Shown here: positions 16,004 through 26,238 of the stretch, piece after piece | How positions within the stretch are numbered: the first letter of the stretch is position 1 | Layout of the letters: the number at the start of each line of letters is the position of its first letter | Assembly: GCF_014695585.1 (NCBI RefSeq) | Contig: NZ_JACJON010000042.1 | Location: 1-64,000, forward strand | DNA: 64,000 bases | Reading direction: 5' to 3' | From: Microcoleus sp. FACHB-831 | Lineage (GTDB): Bacteria; Cyanobacteriota; Cyanobacteriia; Cyanobacteriales; FACHB-T130 | Made by a program: the position numbers and the translations under genes | The notes under the pieces: generated by a model | Database searches by the model: none | Told to the model about the DNA's origin: nothing | The model's input: the letters and a program-made list of their open reading frames with translations, nothing else

Positions 16004-19000
16004 GTGCTAATTCATCAAAATCCCTATCAGGGATTGAAACTGAATTTCTTCTACTGGATAGCCAATCTTAATAGTGCTAATTCATCAAAATCCCTATCAG
16101 GGATTGAAACCACCAACTCAGCAAGCGGCAACAGCGATCGCGTCCGTGCTAATTCATCAAAATCCCTATCAGGGATTGAAACGCATTACTGCTTGGTCGA
16201 TACGTTGCACCACTTGTGCTAATTCATCAAAATCCCTATCAGGGATTGAAACACAGCTTCAGGCTTAGCAATTCCCATCCACGATTGTGCTAATTCATCA
16301 AAATCCCTATCAGGGATTGAAACTATTTGTGAGTAAACCCCCGAAGGGGCGGGAATAGTGCTAATTCATCAAAATCCCTATCAGGGATTGAAACCTGAAG
16401 AGAACTCGGTTACTCCAATCAAAGAACAGTGCTAATTCATCAAAATCCCTATCAGGGATTGAAACAACTGCTGCCTCGATCCAGTCTGACACCTCTAGCG
16501 TGCTAATTCATCAAAATCCCTATCAGGGATTGAAACGAATGCTGCCACGAAAGGTTACGGTGTGGAATTCTGTGCTAATTCATCAAAATCCCTATCAGGG
16601 ATTGAAACGTTTAGCTGTAACGGGCGCGGCGCGGGAAAACAGGTGCTAATTCATCAAAATCCCTATCAGGGATTGAAACTACACGCTGAAAGTTGCCGCC
16701 CTTGCTGGCATTGATGAGTGCTAATTCATCAAAATCCCTATCAGGGATTGAAACGAGGTAATTTAGCTTCCAACTTGGGTAGACAAAAGGCCAGTGCTAA
16801 TTCATCAAAATCCCTATCAGGGATTGAAACCAGTGAAAGAGCAATTATAAGCAGCCATCATTCCATGTGCTAATTCATCAAAATCCCTATCAGGGATTGA
16901 AACAGTTCCATCTCGCGGATCGCAAATTGCTACCCATGCTACAGGTGCTAATTCATCAAAATCCCTATCAGGGATTGAAACAATTAGAGCTATTTGAATC
17001 TGAAGCTCAACACCTGTGCTAATTCATCAAAATCCCTATCAGGGATTGAAACCTAGCCATAAATTACTAGGATCAATAGTAATAGAAGCTGTGCTAATTC
17101 ATCAAAATCCCTATCAGGGATTGAAACTTGTAGTTTCATGGCTCTAGGTAGTAACTATGTAGTGCTAATTCATCAAAATCCCTATCAGGGATTGAAACCA
17201 GAGGCATATCGTAGCCATGATGTTGATTTAGCCCGTGCTAATTCATCAAAATCCCTATCAGGGATTGAAACAGGCGTAAAAGCTTTAATGCTTTCAAATA
17301 ATTCCGTGTGCTAATTCATCAAAATCCCTATCAGGGATTGAAACATCAGTTACAACGCCTATCCGCAAGGCGTTGTGAGTGCTAATTCATCAAAATCCCT
17401 ATCAGGGATTGAAACTGCTTCAAAGCTTGCTTGCCTTGTTGCCCACCTAGTGCTAATTCATCAAAATCCCTATCAGGGATTGAAACTAAATGCTGATGAT
17501 GCTATAGAAACCTTTTTTCTAGTGCTAATTCATCAAAATCCCTATCAGGGATTGAAACTTAGGAGGAAAGCAGGGCAGGGAAGCATTAAAGAGTGCTAAT
17601 TCATCAAAATCCCTATCAGGGATTGAAACTAAATCTGTAGCGGCTTCCGGGAGGAAGATTATTGTGCTAATTCATCAAAATCCCTATCAGGGATTGAAAC
17701 AGCGAGGCAATAGGGAAGCAAGTATAGGAAATGCGTGCTAATTCATCAAAATCCCTATCAGGGATTGAAACTAATCACCCCAAAGGATACCATTACATCT
17801 GTATCGTGCTAATTCATCAAAATCCCTATCAGGGATTGAAACTTATACAGAGTTAGACAGGGGATATCAATTTCAGGGTGCTAATTCATCAAAATCCCTA
17901 TCAGGGATTGAAACGGCAGATTAGTCGCGATCGCAGGCATCGCTTTAACGTGCTAATTCATCAAAATCCCTATCAGGGATTGAAACGCCATCAGTTGCAG
18001 CGTTGCTTTTAGCTCTGCCTCAAGTGCTAATTCATCAAAATCCCTATCAGGGATTGAAACGGATTAATCTCCCTCCTCTCTCTAGTGGATTGCTCGTGCT
18101 AATTCATCAAAATCCCTATCAGGGATTGAAACCTTTACCTACGACGCCAGGAGCGTCTATGTTTCCGTGCTAATTCATCAAAATCCCTATCAGGGATTGA
18201 AACGGTGCAGGGCAAGCCAGTTGATGGTGTATCACCAGACGTGCTAATTCATCAAAATCCCTATCAGGGATTGAAACCAATCGCGGGAGCCGGAAACAGA
18301 CTCAGACTCACGTGCTAATTCATCAAAATCCCTATCAGGGATTGAAACCTTGGCGGGATCTCTGCTGGGTAATATCTCTGAATCGTGCTAATTCATCAAA
18401 ATCCCTATCAGGGATTGAAACCTTGGCGGGATCTCGCTGCCAAATATCGTGATAAAGTGCTAATTCATCAAAATCCCTATCAGGGATTGAAACGGGTTCA
18501 GAAGTTGTCGTAGGCCGCAGACTCGTTATGTGGTAATTCATCAAAATCCCTATCAGGGATTGAAACTCATCCATGATTCTTACTAAATAAACAACATCAA
18601 GTGCTAATTCATCAAAATCCCTATCAGGGATTGAAACTATTACTTTTCACGGCATAGGCTAAAAAGTATGTTGTGCTAATTCATCAAAATCCCTATCAGG
18701 GATTGAAACGTCGCCATTGATGGCGAGGGTGTGAGTTTCTAGGAGTGCTAATTCATCAAAATCCCTATCAGGGATTGAAACATTAGATTTAGAATCAAAA
18801 GCGCGAAAAAACACATCCGTGCTAATTCATCAAAATCCCTATCAGGGATTGAAACTAGATCTACAAATCTGGGTTAAGACTTCCACCATTGTGCTAATTC
18901 ATCAAAATCCCTATCAGGGATTGAAACGCTAAGGCTATTGCTGGATGCCAGAATGATTTACCGTGCTAATTCATCAAAATCCCTATCAGGGATTGAAACA

Positions 19001-20568
19001 AAACGAATCACAAGTTGATGTCTTTATTAGGAAGTGCTAATTCATCAAAATCCCTATCAGGGATTGAAACTGCCTTAAACGCCCTCCTTGCAACTTGAGG
19101 AGTAGTGCTAATTCATCAAAATCCCTATCAGGGATTGAAACCAATCTGCCGTGAAAGTACATAAAATTGCTCTCTGGTGCTAATTCATCAAAATCCCTAT
19201 CAGGGATTGAAACCAAAGTTGATGAAGAAAAGATCGTCAACAGATCTGTGCTAATTCATCAAAATCCCTATCAGGGATTGAAACGCGCTGTAGCAGGTCT
19301 AAGCGCGAGCTATGCTTCCGTGCTAATTCATCAAAATCCCTATCAGGGATTGAAACGGCGCCCTAGCCTCTGAGACTGGCATAAGCTCGCGTGCTAATTC
19401 ATCAAAATCCCTATCAGGGATTGAAACTTTTTTCGGTAAAGCTCAACTAAATCATCAACTTCCGTGCTAATTCATCAAAATCCCTATCAGGGATTGAAAC
19501 TTTTATCTAAGTAATAAGCAATGATCTTGCCTTGTGCTAATTCATCAAAATCCCTATCAGGGATTGAAACGCAGAGCAAACGAATCAGGGGCGAAGTGCA
19601 GCAAGTGCTAATTCATCAAAATCCCTATCAGGGATTGAAACTCGCCCATCTGGAAGGATTGCTCGTCGAGCGGAAGTGCTAATTCATCAAAATCCCTATC
19701 AGGGATTGAAACGAGATTGTTTCTCTATCTGGGCTGTGTAGTTAGCGTGCTAATTCATCAAAATCCCTATCAGGGATTGAAACTTCCAGATTCCCAGTTA
19801 CTAATCGTTGGTACCGTGTGCTAATTCATCAAAATCCCTATCAGGGATTGAAACCGGGAATTGATTACTGAAGCACTCCACGTACTAAGTGCTAATTCAT
19901 CAAAATCCCTATCAGGGATTGAAACAAGATATTGACCTGCTTTCGCATCAAAAGGCAGAAGTGCTAATTCATCAAAATCCCTATCAGGGATTGAAACCTC
20001 ATACTCGGCCTCGGACTGGATGCTGTCTCCAGTGCTAATTCATCAAAATCCCTATCAGGGATTGAAACGCACTCGCTGCCGCTGCCGCTAAACCCAACGC
20101 GAGTGCTAATTCATCAAAATCCCTATCAGGGATTGAAACAAAGCTATAGATGGCACTAGAGTGATGGTGCGATCGTGCTAATTCATCAAAATCCCTATCA
20201 GGGATTGAAACTTGGAAGATTTCGCTAATCTCCTCTGCACTAAAGCGTGCTAATTCATCAAAATCCCTATCAGGGATTGAAACATTAAGTCGGTGAGCTT
20301 CCCTTGCTTATGTAGTTCGTGCTAATTCATCAAAATCCCTATCAGGGATTGAAACAAACAGGGCTAGTTGGTTGGGCGAGGGTTGGTTGGTGCTAATTCA
20401 TCAAAATCCCTATCAGGGATTGAAACATCGACAACTCGATCGCCAGCGCTGAATTTACAAGTGCTAATTCATCAAAATCCCTATCAGGGATTGAAACTTT
20501 TCTGTCCGCTCTGGGGCCGTCGTTTCGTAGCGTGCTAATTCATCAAAATCCCTATCAGGGATTGAAAC
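16004..20568 (+). CRISPR. type I-D CRISPR array, 64 repeats and 63 spacers
   Basis: The 37-nt repeat begins GTGCTAATTCATC and ends AGGGATTGAAAC, with an inner hairpin CCCT-ATC-AGGG. By eye I count 64 repeats from 16004 to the last at 20532-20568, with periods of 70-78 nt and spacers of 33-41 nt. All repeats appear identical except number 36 at 18530, which has G for C at position 4. The last, leader-distal repeat is intact. cas genes and leader lie upstream on the same strand, giving the transcription direction. Two spacers contain full HIP1 octamers (16134-16141 and 17927-17934). Neighbouring spacers at 18349 and 18422 share their first 14 bases. I found no spacer with an obvious match inside this window. 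Confidence 0.98.
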
Positions 20569-20589
20569 TAATAACCGATAACTGATAAC

Positions 20590-21627
20590 TTAATTTTTAA
20601 CTTTAATTTGACGCTCAATTGCAAAACTTATCGCAATGAATAAAACAGTTAACCCCTGGATGGCGTAAACGACAGTAACAGGAACATTGGCGCTGCGCTG
20701 CATGACATTGGCGCCGCTGCGGAGGACGCCGAAGAATAGAGAAGTAAGCAGGATACCAGCTAAATTACCACGACTGAGAAGCGCGATCGCGATCGCGTCA
20801 AATCCATATCCAGGTGAAAAGCGATCGAATAATCGATATTTCAAACCCATCACTTCACCCGCACCAGCTAACCCCGCTAAACCTCCAGCTAGCGCCATCA
20901 CAATTATAATCGTGCGTTCAACCGACATCCCCGCGTAACGCGCCGCAGTTGGATTTAAACCTACCGCTTCGATTTGGTATCCTAGAGGCGATCGCGCTAA
21001 TATCCACAGCAATCCCGCAGCAATTAACCCGATAAAAATACCCGCATGCGCTTGAGTTTGGGGCATAATAATAGGCAACTGAGCAGATTGTGCTATTAGC
21101 CCTGAATAAGCACTCGGCGCACCCGGTTCCTTCAAAGGATTACTAACCAAATATCCTATAAAATTCAGCGCCACATAATTAAGTAAAAGCGTAGTAATCA
21201 CTTCATTTACACCGCGCACGGCTTTAAGATAACCCGGAATTACACCCCAAATTGCGCCTAAAAAAAATCCTCCCAAGAGTGCAAGTGGCAGATGAATAAA
21301 TCCGGGTAATCCCTTTAAATACAATCCTACTAAGGCGCTACCCAGCCCACCCATATAAATTTGCCCTTCGCCGCCAATATTGAACAAACCCGCACGCAAA
21401 GCTAGCTGTACTCCCAGACTTGCTAACAGTAACGGCGCGGTTTTGGCGATAGTATTTCCAAAGCCGTAGTAGTTGGCGAGAGATTCTTGAAACAGAATGC
21501 TATAAGCAGAAATGGGGTTAGCTTTTGCCAGCCAAATTAAGATAGCACCGACGAGTAGAGCAAGCGCGATCGCTACTAGGGGCGATATAACAGGCAACAA
21601 AACAGGTTTAATTCGATTAACTTGCAT
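20590..21627 (-). CDS. BMP-type nucleoside/nucleobase ABC importer, permease 1
   Basis: 345 residues with about 8-9 hydrophobic segments, and the family signature LRAGLFNIGGEGQIYMGG near residue 80 followed by GVNEVITTLLLNYVALNFIGYL. It belongs to the BPD_transp_2 (YufP/NupB-like) family, inner-membrane permeases that work with BMP lipoproteins to import nucleosides. Its partners are the ATPase at 24207, the lipoprotein at 26239 and a second permease at 38863. Its stop codon lies only 22 bp from the last CRISPR repeat. A diguanylate cyclase gene separates it from the ATPase, an unusual break in such an operon. Confidence 0.87.
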   Translation of the reverse strand: MQVNRIKPVLLPVISPLVAIALALLVGAILIWLAKANPISAYSILFQESLANYYGFGNTIAKTAPLLLASLGVQLALRAGLFNIGGEGQIYMGGLGSALVGLYLKGLPGFIHLPLALLGGFFLGAIWGVIPGYLKAVRGVNEVITTLLLNYVALNFIGYLVSNPLKEPGAPSAYSGLIAQSAQLPIIMPQTQAHAGIFIGLIAAGLLWILARSPLGYQIEAVGLNPTAARYAGMSVERTIIIVMALAGGLAGLAGAGEVMGLKYRLFDRFSPGYGFDAIAIALLSRGNLAGILLTSLFFGVLRSGANVMQRSANVPVTVVYAIQGLTVLFIAISFAIERQIKVKN

Positions 21628-21691
21628 AATTACTGAAGATTAGCAGTTCCCCTGCGATCGCCCTCTACTCAATCCAAAATCCCAAATCGTA

Positions 21692-23890
21692 TTACTCCGC
21701 ACCTAAGACGCGATTCCGTCCTGCTGCTTTCGCTTGATAAAGCACTTGATCTGCTCTTTTATATAGAGATTGCAAATCATCGCCATCTTCAAGATACTGA
21801 ACTACGCCAGCACTAAAAGTAACATGAAACTTTTTGCCCTCTGTATAAGCAAACTCCTCTTCGCGTAACTTTGCTAATACCTGACTCAGCCGCTTCACCG
21901 CCGCAGCCTTAGTTATGCTATACAGACCAACCACAAACTCCTCGCCACCCCAACGAGCCACAACATCATGGCTGCGGAAACTTTTTAGCAACAATTTCCC
22001 CAATCGCTGCAACACTTTATCCCCAGCAGCATGACCGTACTGGTCGTTGATTTGCTTAAACAGATCTAAATCTAAAATTGCAAAACACAAGGGATGCTTG
22101 TGACGCTTAGACATACTCAAACACCGCTCTAAATCGGCAGTTGACTTGCGCCGATTCGATACTCCAGTCAAAAGATCGGTTTCTGCAATACTCCGCAAGA
22201 CTCGGATTCGCTCCAAGCGGTTGAAAATGCGCGTCACCAATTCTGGCCCTGCAATCGGCTTGTTTACAAAATCATCAGCACCTACATGAAACACCCGCTG
22301 CACTGTTGCTGGGTCGGTGTGACTGGAAAGAAAAAGCACGGGCAGACTGCTCCATTTTGGGTCGTTGCGGATGACCTGACACAGTTCTATACCGTTGGCG
22401 TGGGGCATATCCACATCCAAAACTAGGAGATCTGGTGTCGCTGCTTCCAAGGTATGCCACAGCCGTCGCGGGTCGTCGAGGGTCGTCAGGTTCAGTCCCC
22501 AAGGCTGCAATAAAATTTTGATAGTGGCGAGTATCTGGGGGTCGTCGTCCACCACCACTAGGTTGAACTCCTCTGTGGGATCGTGCTTTAATACCTGCGT
22601 AACTGCCTCCATTACTTGAGCTGGAGACACTGGCTTCTGTAAAAAAGCACATCCGCCCAGTTTGGCGACTTCTAGTTGGTTGATTAAAGTATCTTGGTAT
22701 GCCAAAACTATGACTGGTAAGGGCGGAGTTTGGCAGGAGAGTTCTTTAAGTAGTTTCAGCCTCTCTTCGGTGGCGTCGGACAATATCAAGTCAAGCAACA
22801 CTAGATCGGGCTGTGCGTTGGGAATTATTTCTCTAGCGGTTGATAAATTGTAAACGCTGTCGGCGTGCATTCCCCAAGAAACCGCCTCCATAACTAAGCG
22901 TTGAGCTAGTTCTGTATCATCTTCTACTATTAATAATCGGGGCTGCTTATTTCCCACACGGGTTGGCGAGCGATCGCTACTTTCTTCAGACGCTTCTATA
23001 GCTGGAGTATCCTCTAATTCCAAATATAAAGCCGCCACAAGTTCAGCCAGACGCCCTCCTTGAGCTTGTCCGGGAGTAACTTTAAGTCGCAGTAATTGTT
23101 CTATATCCCGTGCTAGACAGCAACCCTGAAAAAAGCCAAAAGTCCCTAAAGAACCCGCTAATTTATGAGCCTCATCTACCGCAAGACTCAGCAATTCATC
23201 ATTAAGAGCGCCTGCAATTATAGCATTTGCCGCTTTTTCTAAAACGGCGACTCGAAGCAGTATTTTATCTTTAAAAGTTTCCCAAAGTCCTGCGATTTCC
23301 GCCTGGAGAGAAGTTTCGATTGTGGATTGTGGATTGTGGAGTTCGGATTGCAGATTATTAGTTTGCTCATCAGGAATGCATATTTTTTTGTTTTCCTCCT
23401 TAGAACTCAATGTTAAATCAAGCGATTCGACTACAGACAATTTGATTGGAGATTGCAAATTATTAGTTTGCTCATCATTAACCGATATTTCTTGGTTTTC
23501 ACCATTAGAAATCAATCCCAAATCAAGTGATGCGGATAAAGACAAACTTAGAATTTCTGCTACAACGCCAGCTAGTTCTTCCCAGTCTAAAGGGTGGAAA
23601 AGAATTTGACCGACTAGCTTTCTGGGTAAATTACAACTTAAATTCTTTTCCAGACAGTACACTACCGATCGTTCGCCTTGCCTGAGTGGAGAATAAGCGT
23701 CTTCTAACAATTTTGCAACAGTCGGACTGATGACGCTACCATCGAGGAGCAGCAACTCCCAGCTACCTGCGTTTAGTTCATCCAGGGTTTGTTCGCAACT
23801 GTGGCTTACTTGCACAGACACGACACCCAAGCGCTGCTGCAACCAGTATGGCAGTTCTGGAGGCAAGCCAGCAGCTACAATGTGGGGCAT
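21692..23890 (-). CDS. Hpt/REC/REC-GGDEF diguanylate cyclase response regulator
   Basis: 732 residues. Order: a degenerate receiver-like region (about 1-110), a linker, an Hpt domain (DEAHKLAGSLGTFGF), REC1 (LLIVEDDTELA... LLDLILSD), REC2 (LVVVDDDPQI... LDVDMPHANG) and a C-terminal GGDEF domain with GGEEF at about 648-652, so probably active in making c-di-GMP. The linker contains a twofold repeat (DEQTNNLQS twice) encoded by DNA with heptamer repeats of the GATTGTG type around 23318-23345. The gene lies within the importer gene run but has no known link to transport. Confidence 0.9.
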   Translation of the reverse strand: MPHIVAAGLPPELPYWLQQRLGVVSVQVSHSCEQTLDELNAGSWELLLLDGSVISPTVAKLLEDAYSPLRQGERSVVYCLEKNLSCNLPRKLVGQILFHPLDWEELAGVVAEILSLSLSASLDLGLISNGENQEISVNDEQTNNLQSPIKLSVVESLDLTLSSKEENKKICIPDEQTNNLQSELHNPQSTIETSLQAEIAGLWETFKDKILLRVAVLEKAANAIIAGALNDELLSLAVDEAHKLAGSLGTFGFFQGCCLARDIEQLLRLKVTPGQAQGGRLAELVAALYLELEDTPAIEASEESSDRSPTRVGNKQPRLLIVEDDTELAQRLVMEAVSWGMHADSVYNLSTAREIIPNAQPDLVLLDLILSDATEERLKLLKELSCQTPPLPVIVLAYQDTLINQLEVAKLGGCAFLQKPVSPAQVMEAVTQVLKHDPTEEFNLVVVDDDPQILATIKILLQPWGLNLTTLDDPRRLWHTLEAATPDLLVLDVDMPHANGIELCQVIRNDPKWSSLPVLFLSSHTDPATVQRVFHVGADDFVNKPIAGPELVTRIFNRLERIRVLRSIAETDLLTGVSNRRKSTADLERCLSMSKRHKHPLCFAILDLDLFKQINDQYGHAAGDKVLQRLGKLLLKSFRSHDVVARWGGEEFVVGLYSITKAAAVKRLSQVLAKLREEEFAYTEGKKFHVTFSAGVVQYLEDGDDLQSLYKRADQVLYQAKAAGRNRVLGAE

Positions 23891-24206
23891 ATTCGGTTCT
23901 TGTTCCTATGCGTATGGTGGTTTGAGGCGAACAACGTAAGTCGTCGCGCTTGCGCTTCGCCTTTAGGTTAAACTGTCTCTCTCAAACCCCTTCGATAACG
24001 CAGTAGATAACCCCACAATTGTAATAATTCACTCTCAGACGACTTGGAGAAGAGGAGACTTACTTGTAGTTTATCAGCCAATAGGGTTCGCTTAGGGCTA
24101 AAAAACTAAAACCCGTGTAAGTTAGATTGAGGAACTAAAGCAAATTATTATAAACATTTGTTAAATTTCACGCTCGTGAAAACTATCCTGAAAATATATA
24201 TAAAAC
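23891..24206. other. intergenic 316 bp, no gene seen
   Basis: Upstream region of the diguanylate cyclase and downstream of the ABC ATPase. It contains a small palindromic stretch around 23930-23965 (GGCGAA...TTCGCC type, with CGTCGCGCTTGCG). No promoter motif or small ORF could be supported. Confidence 0.4.
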
Positions 24207-25703
24207 TTAATTTGGCGTGGTTGCTGAGAGTTTACCACCTGTCATCAAGTAACCGACTTGTTCTACAGTGGCGGTGGCTGCATCCAGGATATCAAGGAAT
24301 TGACCTTCGTACATTACAGCAATGCGATCGCTCATTGCCATCACTTCTTCTAATTCAGTAGAAATATACAAAATTGCCGCACCTCTATCTCGTTCAGCTA
24401 ACAAGCGTTGCTGCACGTATTCTGTCGCACCCACATCTAAACCGCGTGTAGGTTGCATCGCTACAATTAAAGTAGGTTCGCCAGAAAGTTCTCGCGCTAA
24501 AACTACTTTTTGTTGATTTCCACCCGACAATTGACTAACTTTAATAGATGGATTTTCGGCGCGAATATCAAAGTTTTGTATCGCTGTCTTTGCACGCTCG
24601 TTAATTACCCCATACTGTAAAATCCAGTTACGGCAAAATGGGATAAATTTAAAAGCTTTGAGGATTAGATTCCTAGCAATACTAAACCCCATCACTAAAC
24701 CCATTTTTTGCCTATCCTCTGGAATATAACCTATCGTTTTTGTCTCCCCTGTTTTTAAGGGGGATTTGCGAATTATCCCCGCAGCTACAGGACGCAACCC
24801 CGCGATCGCATCTGCTAATTCTCGCTGTCCGTTACCATCAACACCCGCTACACCCAAAATCTCGCCTGAACGAAGTTGAAAAGATAAATCTTTTACAACT
24901 GGAAGTTTTCTTTCATCAAGCACTCGTAATTTGTTGACTTCCAGTACTACTTCCCCAGACTCACGAGGAGATTTATCCAGCTTCAGCAACACGTCTCTAC
25001 CTACCATCAATCGTGCTAATTCTTGACGATTTGTATCGGCTGTTTTTGTTGTCGCCACTACTGCACCGCGTCGCAAAACGGTGACTGTATCGCAGAGATT
25101 CATTACCTCTTCTAGCTTGTGACTGATAAAAATAATTGTGCGTCCATCTTTCGCAAGTTGCCGCAATATAGCAGCTAAAACTTTTGCTTCTGGGGGAGTG
25201 AGGACGGCTGTAGGTTCATCTAATATTAACAGTTGTGCTTGGCGGTAAAGTGCTTTGAGAATCTCTACTCTTTGCTGAACTCCTACGGGTAAATCTCCGA
25301 CTTTAGCGTTAGGATCTACATCAAGATTGTAGGAGCGAGACATAGATGCGATCGCTCTATTTTTATCTGGTAAATTCAGCCGCAAATCTAAACCCAATCC
25401 AAGTATAATATTTTCTGTCACCGACAGTTGCGGCACTAGCATAAAATGCTGATGAATCATGCCAATACCATGCGCGATCGCCCCACCTGGAGATGAAATT
25501 TTTACAGGCTTATTTTCTAAATAAATTTGACCCGCATCTGGCTGATAAAGTCCGCATAAAATATTCATTAATGTAGTTTTACCCGCGCCATTTTCACCCA
25601 AGATCGCATGGATGCTACCGCGACTAACGCTCATACTAATATTGTCATTGGCAATAAAGTTGCCAAAACGCTTAGTAATACCTTCAAGACGTAAATATGT
25701 CAT
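24207..25703 (-). CDS. BMP-type nucleoside ABC importer, double ATPase subunit
   Basis: 498 residues with two ABC domains (YufO/NupA-like). The first has Walker A GENGAGKTT (36-44), the signature region VGVQQRVE and Walker B LLILDEPTA. The second begins around 255 with VAGVDGNGQRELADAIAG and has the signature LSGGNQQKVVLARE. It powers nucleobase/nucleoside import with the permeases at 20590 and 38863. A short C-rich palindromic insert is read in frame as RKSPLKTGETKT in the second domain (near 24745-24770). Confidence 0.9.
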   Translation of the reverse strand: MTYLRLEGITKRFGNFIANDNISMSVSRGSIHAILGENGAGKTTLMNILCGLYQPDAGQIYLENKPVKISSPGGAIAHGIGMIHQHFMLVPQLSVTENIILGLGLDLRLNLPDKNRAIASMSRSYNLDVDPNAKVGDLPVGVQQRVEILKALYRQAQLLILDEPTAVLTPPEAKVLAAILRQLAKDGRTIIFISHKLEEVMNLCDTVTVLRRGAVVATTKTADTNRQELARLMVGRDVLLKLDKSPRESGEVVLEVNKLRVLDERKLPVVKDLSFQLRSGEILGVAGVDGNGQRELADAIAGLRPVAAGIIRKSPLKTGETKTIGYIPEDRQKMGLVMGFSIARNLILKAFKFIPFCRNWILQYGVINERAKTAIQNFDIRAENPSIKVSQLSGGNQQKVVLARELSGEPTLIVAMQPTRGLDVGATEYVQQRLLAERDRGAAILYISTELEEVMAMSDRIAVMYEGQFLDILDAATATVEQVGYLMTGGKLSATTPN

Positions 25704-25704
25704 T

Positions 25705-26237
25705 TATAAAAATTTTGAGTTTTGAGTTTTAAGTTTTGAATTGAGGATAGTTTTTTAGTTTGTTACTCTCATAGGTTCTCACTGGTTGTCTTGACGATTG
25801 AAGTTAAAATATTAATGAGTTCATTTACCTGTTTTAGTTCATTTGTCAAGTCAATATCTAAAAGGTTGGACTTTTGCAGCAGTTTTAGCAAATACTTAGT
25901 TTCCCTAGCTTCCTTGGAAGCGATAGACATTTTCGCAAGGAAATCCCTTCGACTTTGACCTGCGCTTGCTTCCTCGACATTCGCACCAATACTCGTCCCG
26001 CTACGCAGCAATTGTTTGGACAGTACATACTCCCTTCGGTCTTGAAGTTCTTGATATAGTCGAATAATTTCTAACGCAAACTCAAAACTTTTCTTCTGAA
26101 TAATGCTTTCTGGCATACAGTCACTTGCTACTCAAAACTTTATCCTACAATCATAACTAAACCCTCAAAGCTCAAAAGTCAGACGCGAACGATCGCGTCT
26201 CTATAACTCAAAACTCAAAATTCAAAACTCAAAACTT
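25705..26237. repeat. heptamer repeats (TTTTGAG/CTCAAAA) flanking the four-helix gene
   Basis: Tandem copies of TTTTGAG lie just after the ATPase gene start (about 25707-25737), and the complementary CTCAAAA copies lie at about 26203-26237, with single copies between. They bracket the gene at 25769-26116, so the bracketed segment may have been inserted into the importer operon. Confidence 0.6.
25769..26116 (-). CDS. four-helix-bundle protein (S23 / 23S rRNA intervening-sequence family)
   Basis: 115 residues with the family pattern: KSFEFALEIIRLYQEL in helix 1, LSKQLLRSGTSIGANVEEA in helix 2 and FLAKMSIASKEARETKYLLKLL in helix 3 (each cited in short form). Homologues are encoded in 23S rRNA intervening sequences or as solitary genes in many bacteria, and their function is unknown. 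It sits between the importer ATPase and lipoprotein genes, flanked by heptamer repeats, which suggests an insertion rather than a role in transport. Confidence 0.85.
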   Translation of the reverse strand: MPESIIQKKSFEFALEIIRLYQELQDRREYVLSKQLLRSGTSIGANVEEASAGQSRRDFLAKMSIASKEARETKYLLKLLQKSNLLDIDLTNELKQVNELINILTSIVKTTSENL

Positions 26238-26238
26238 T

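Noticed and set aside
16004-19373. Several ORFs of 60-80 codons within the CRISPR array (repeating SSKSLSGIE or SIPDRDFDELA)
   Set aside because: They are translations of repeats and spacers, not genes.
22275-22652. 125-codon ORF within the diguanylate cyclase gene
   Set aside because: Same-strand alternative frame of a clear REC/GGDEF gene; composition is that of a shadow frame.
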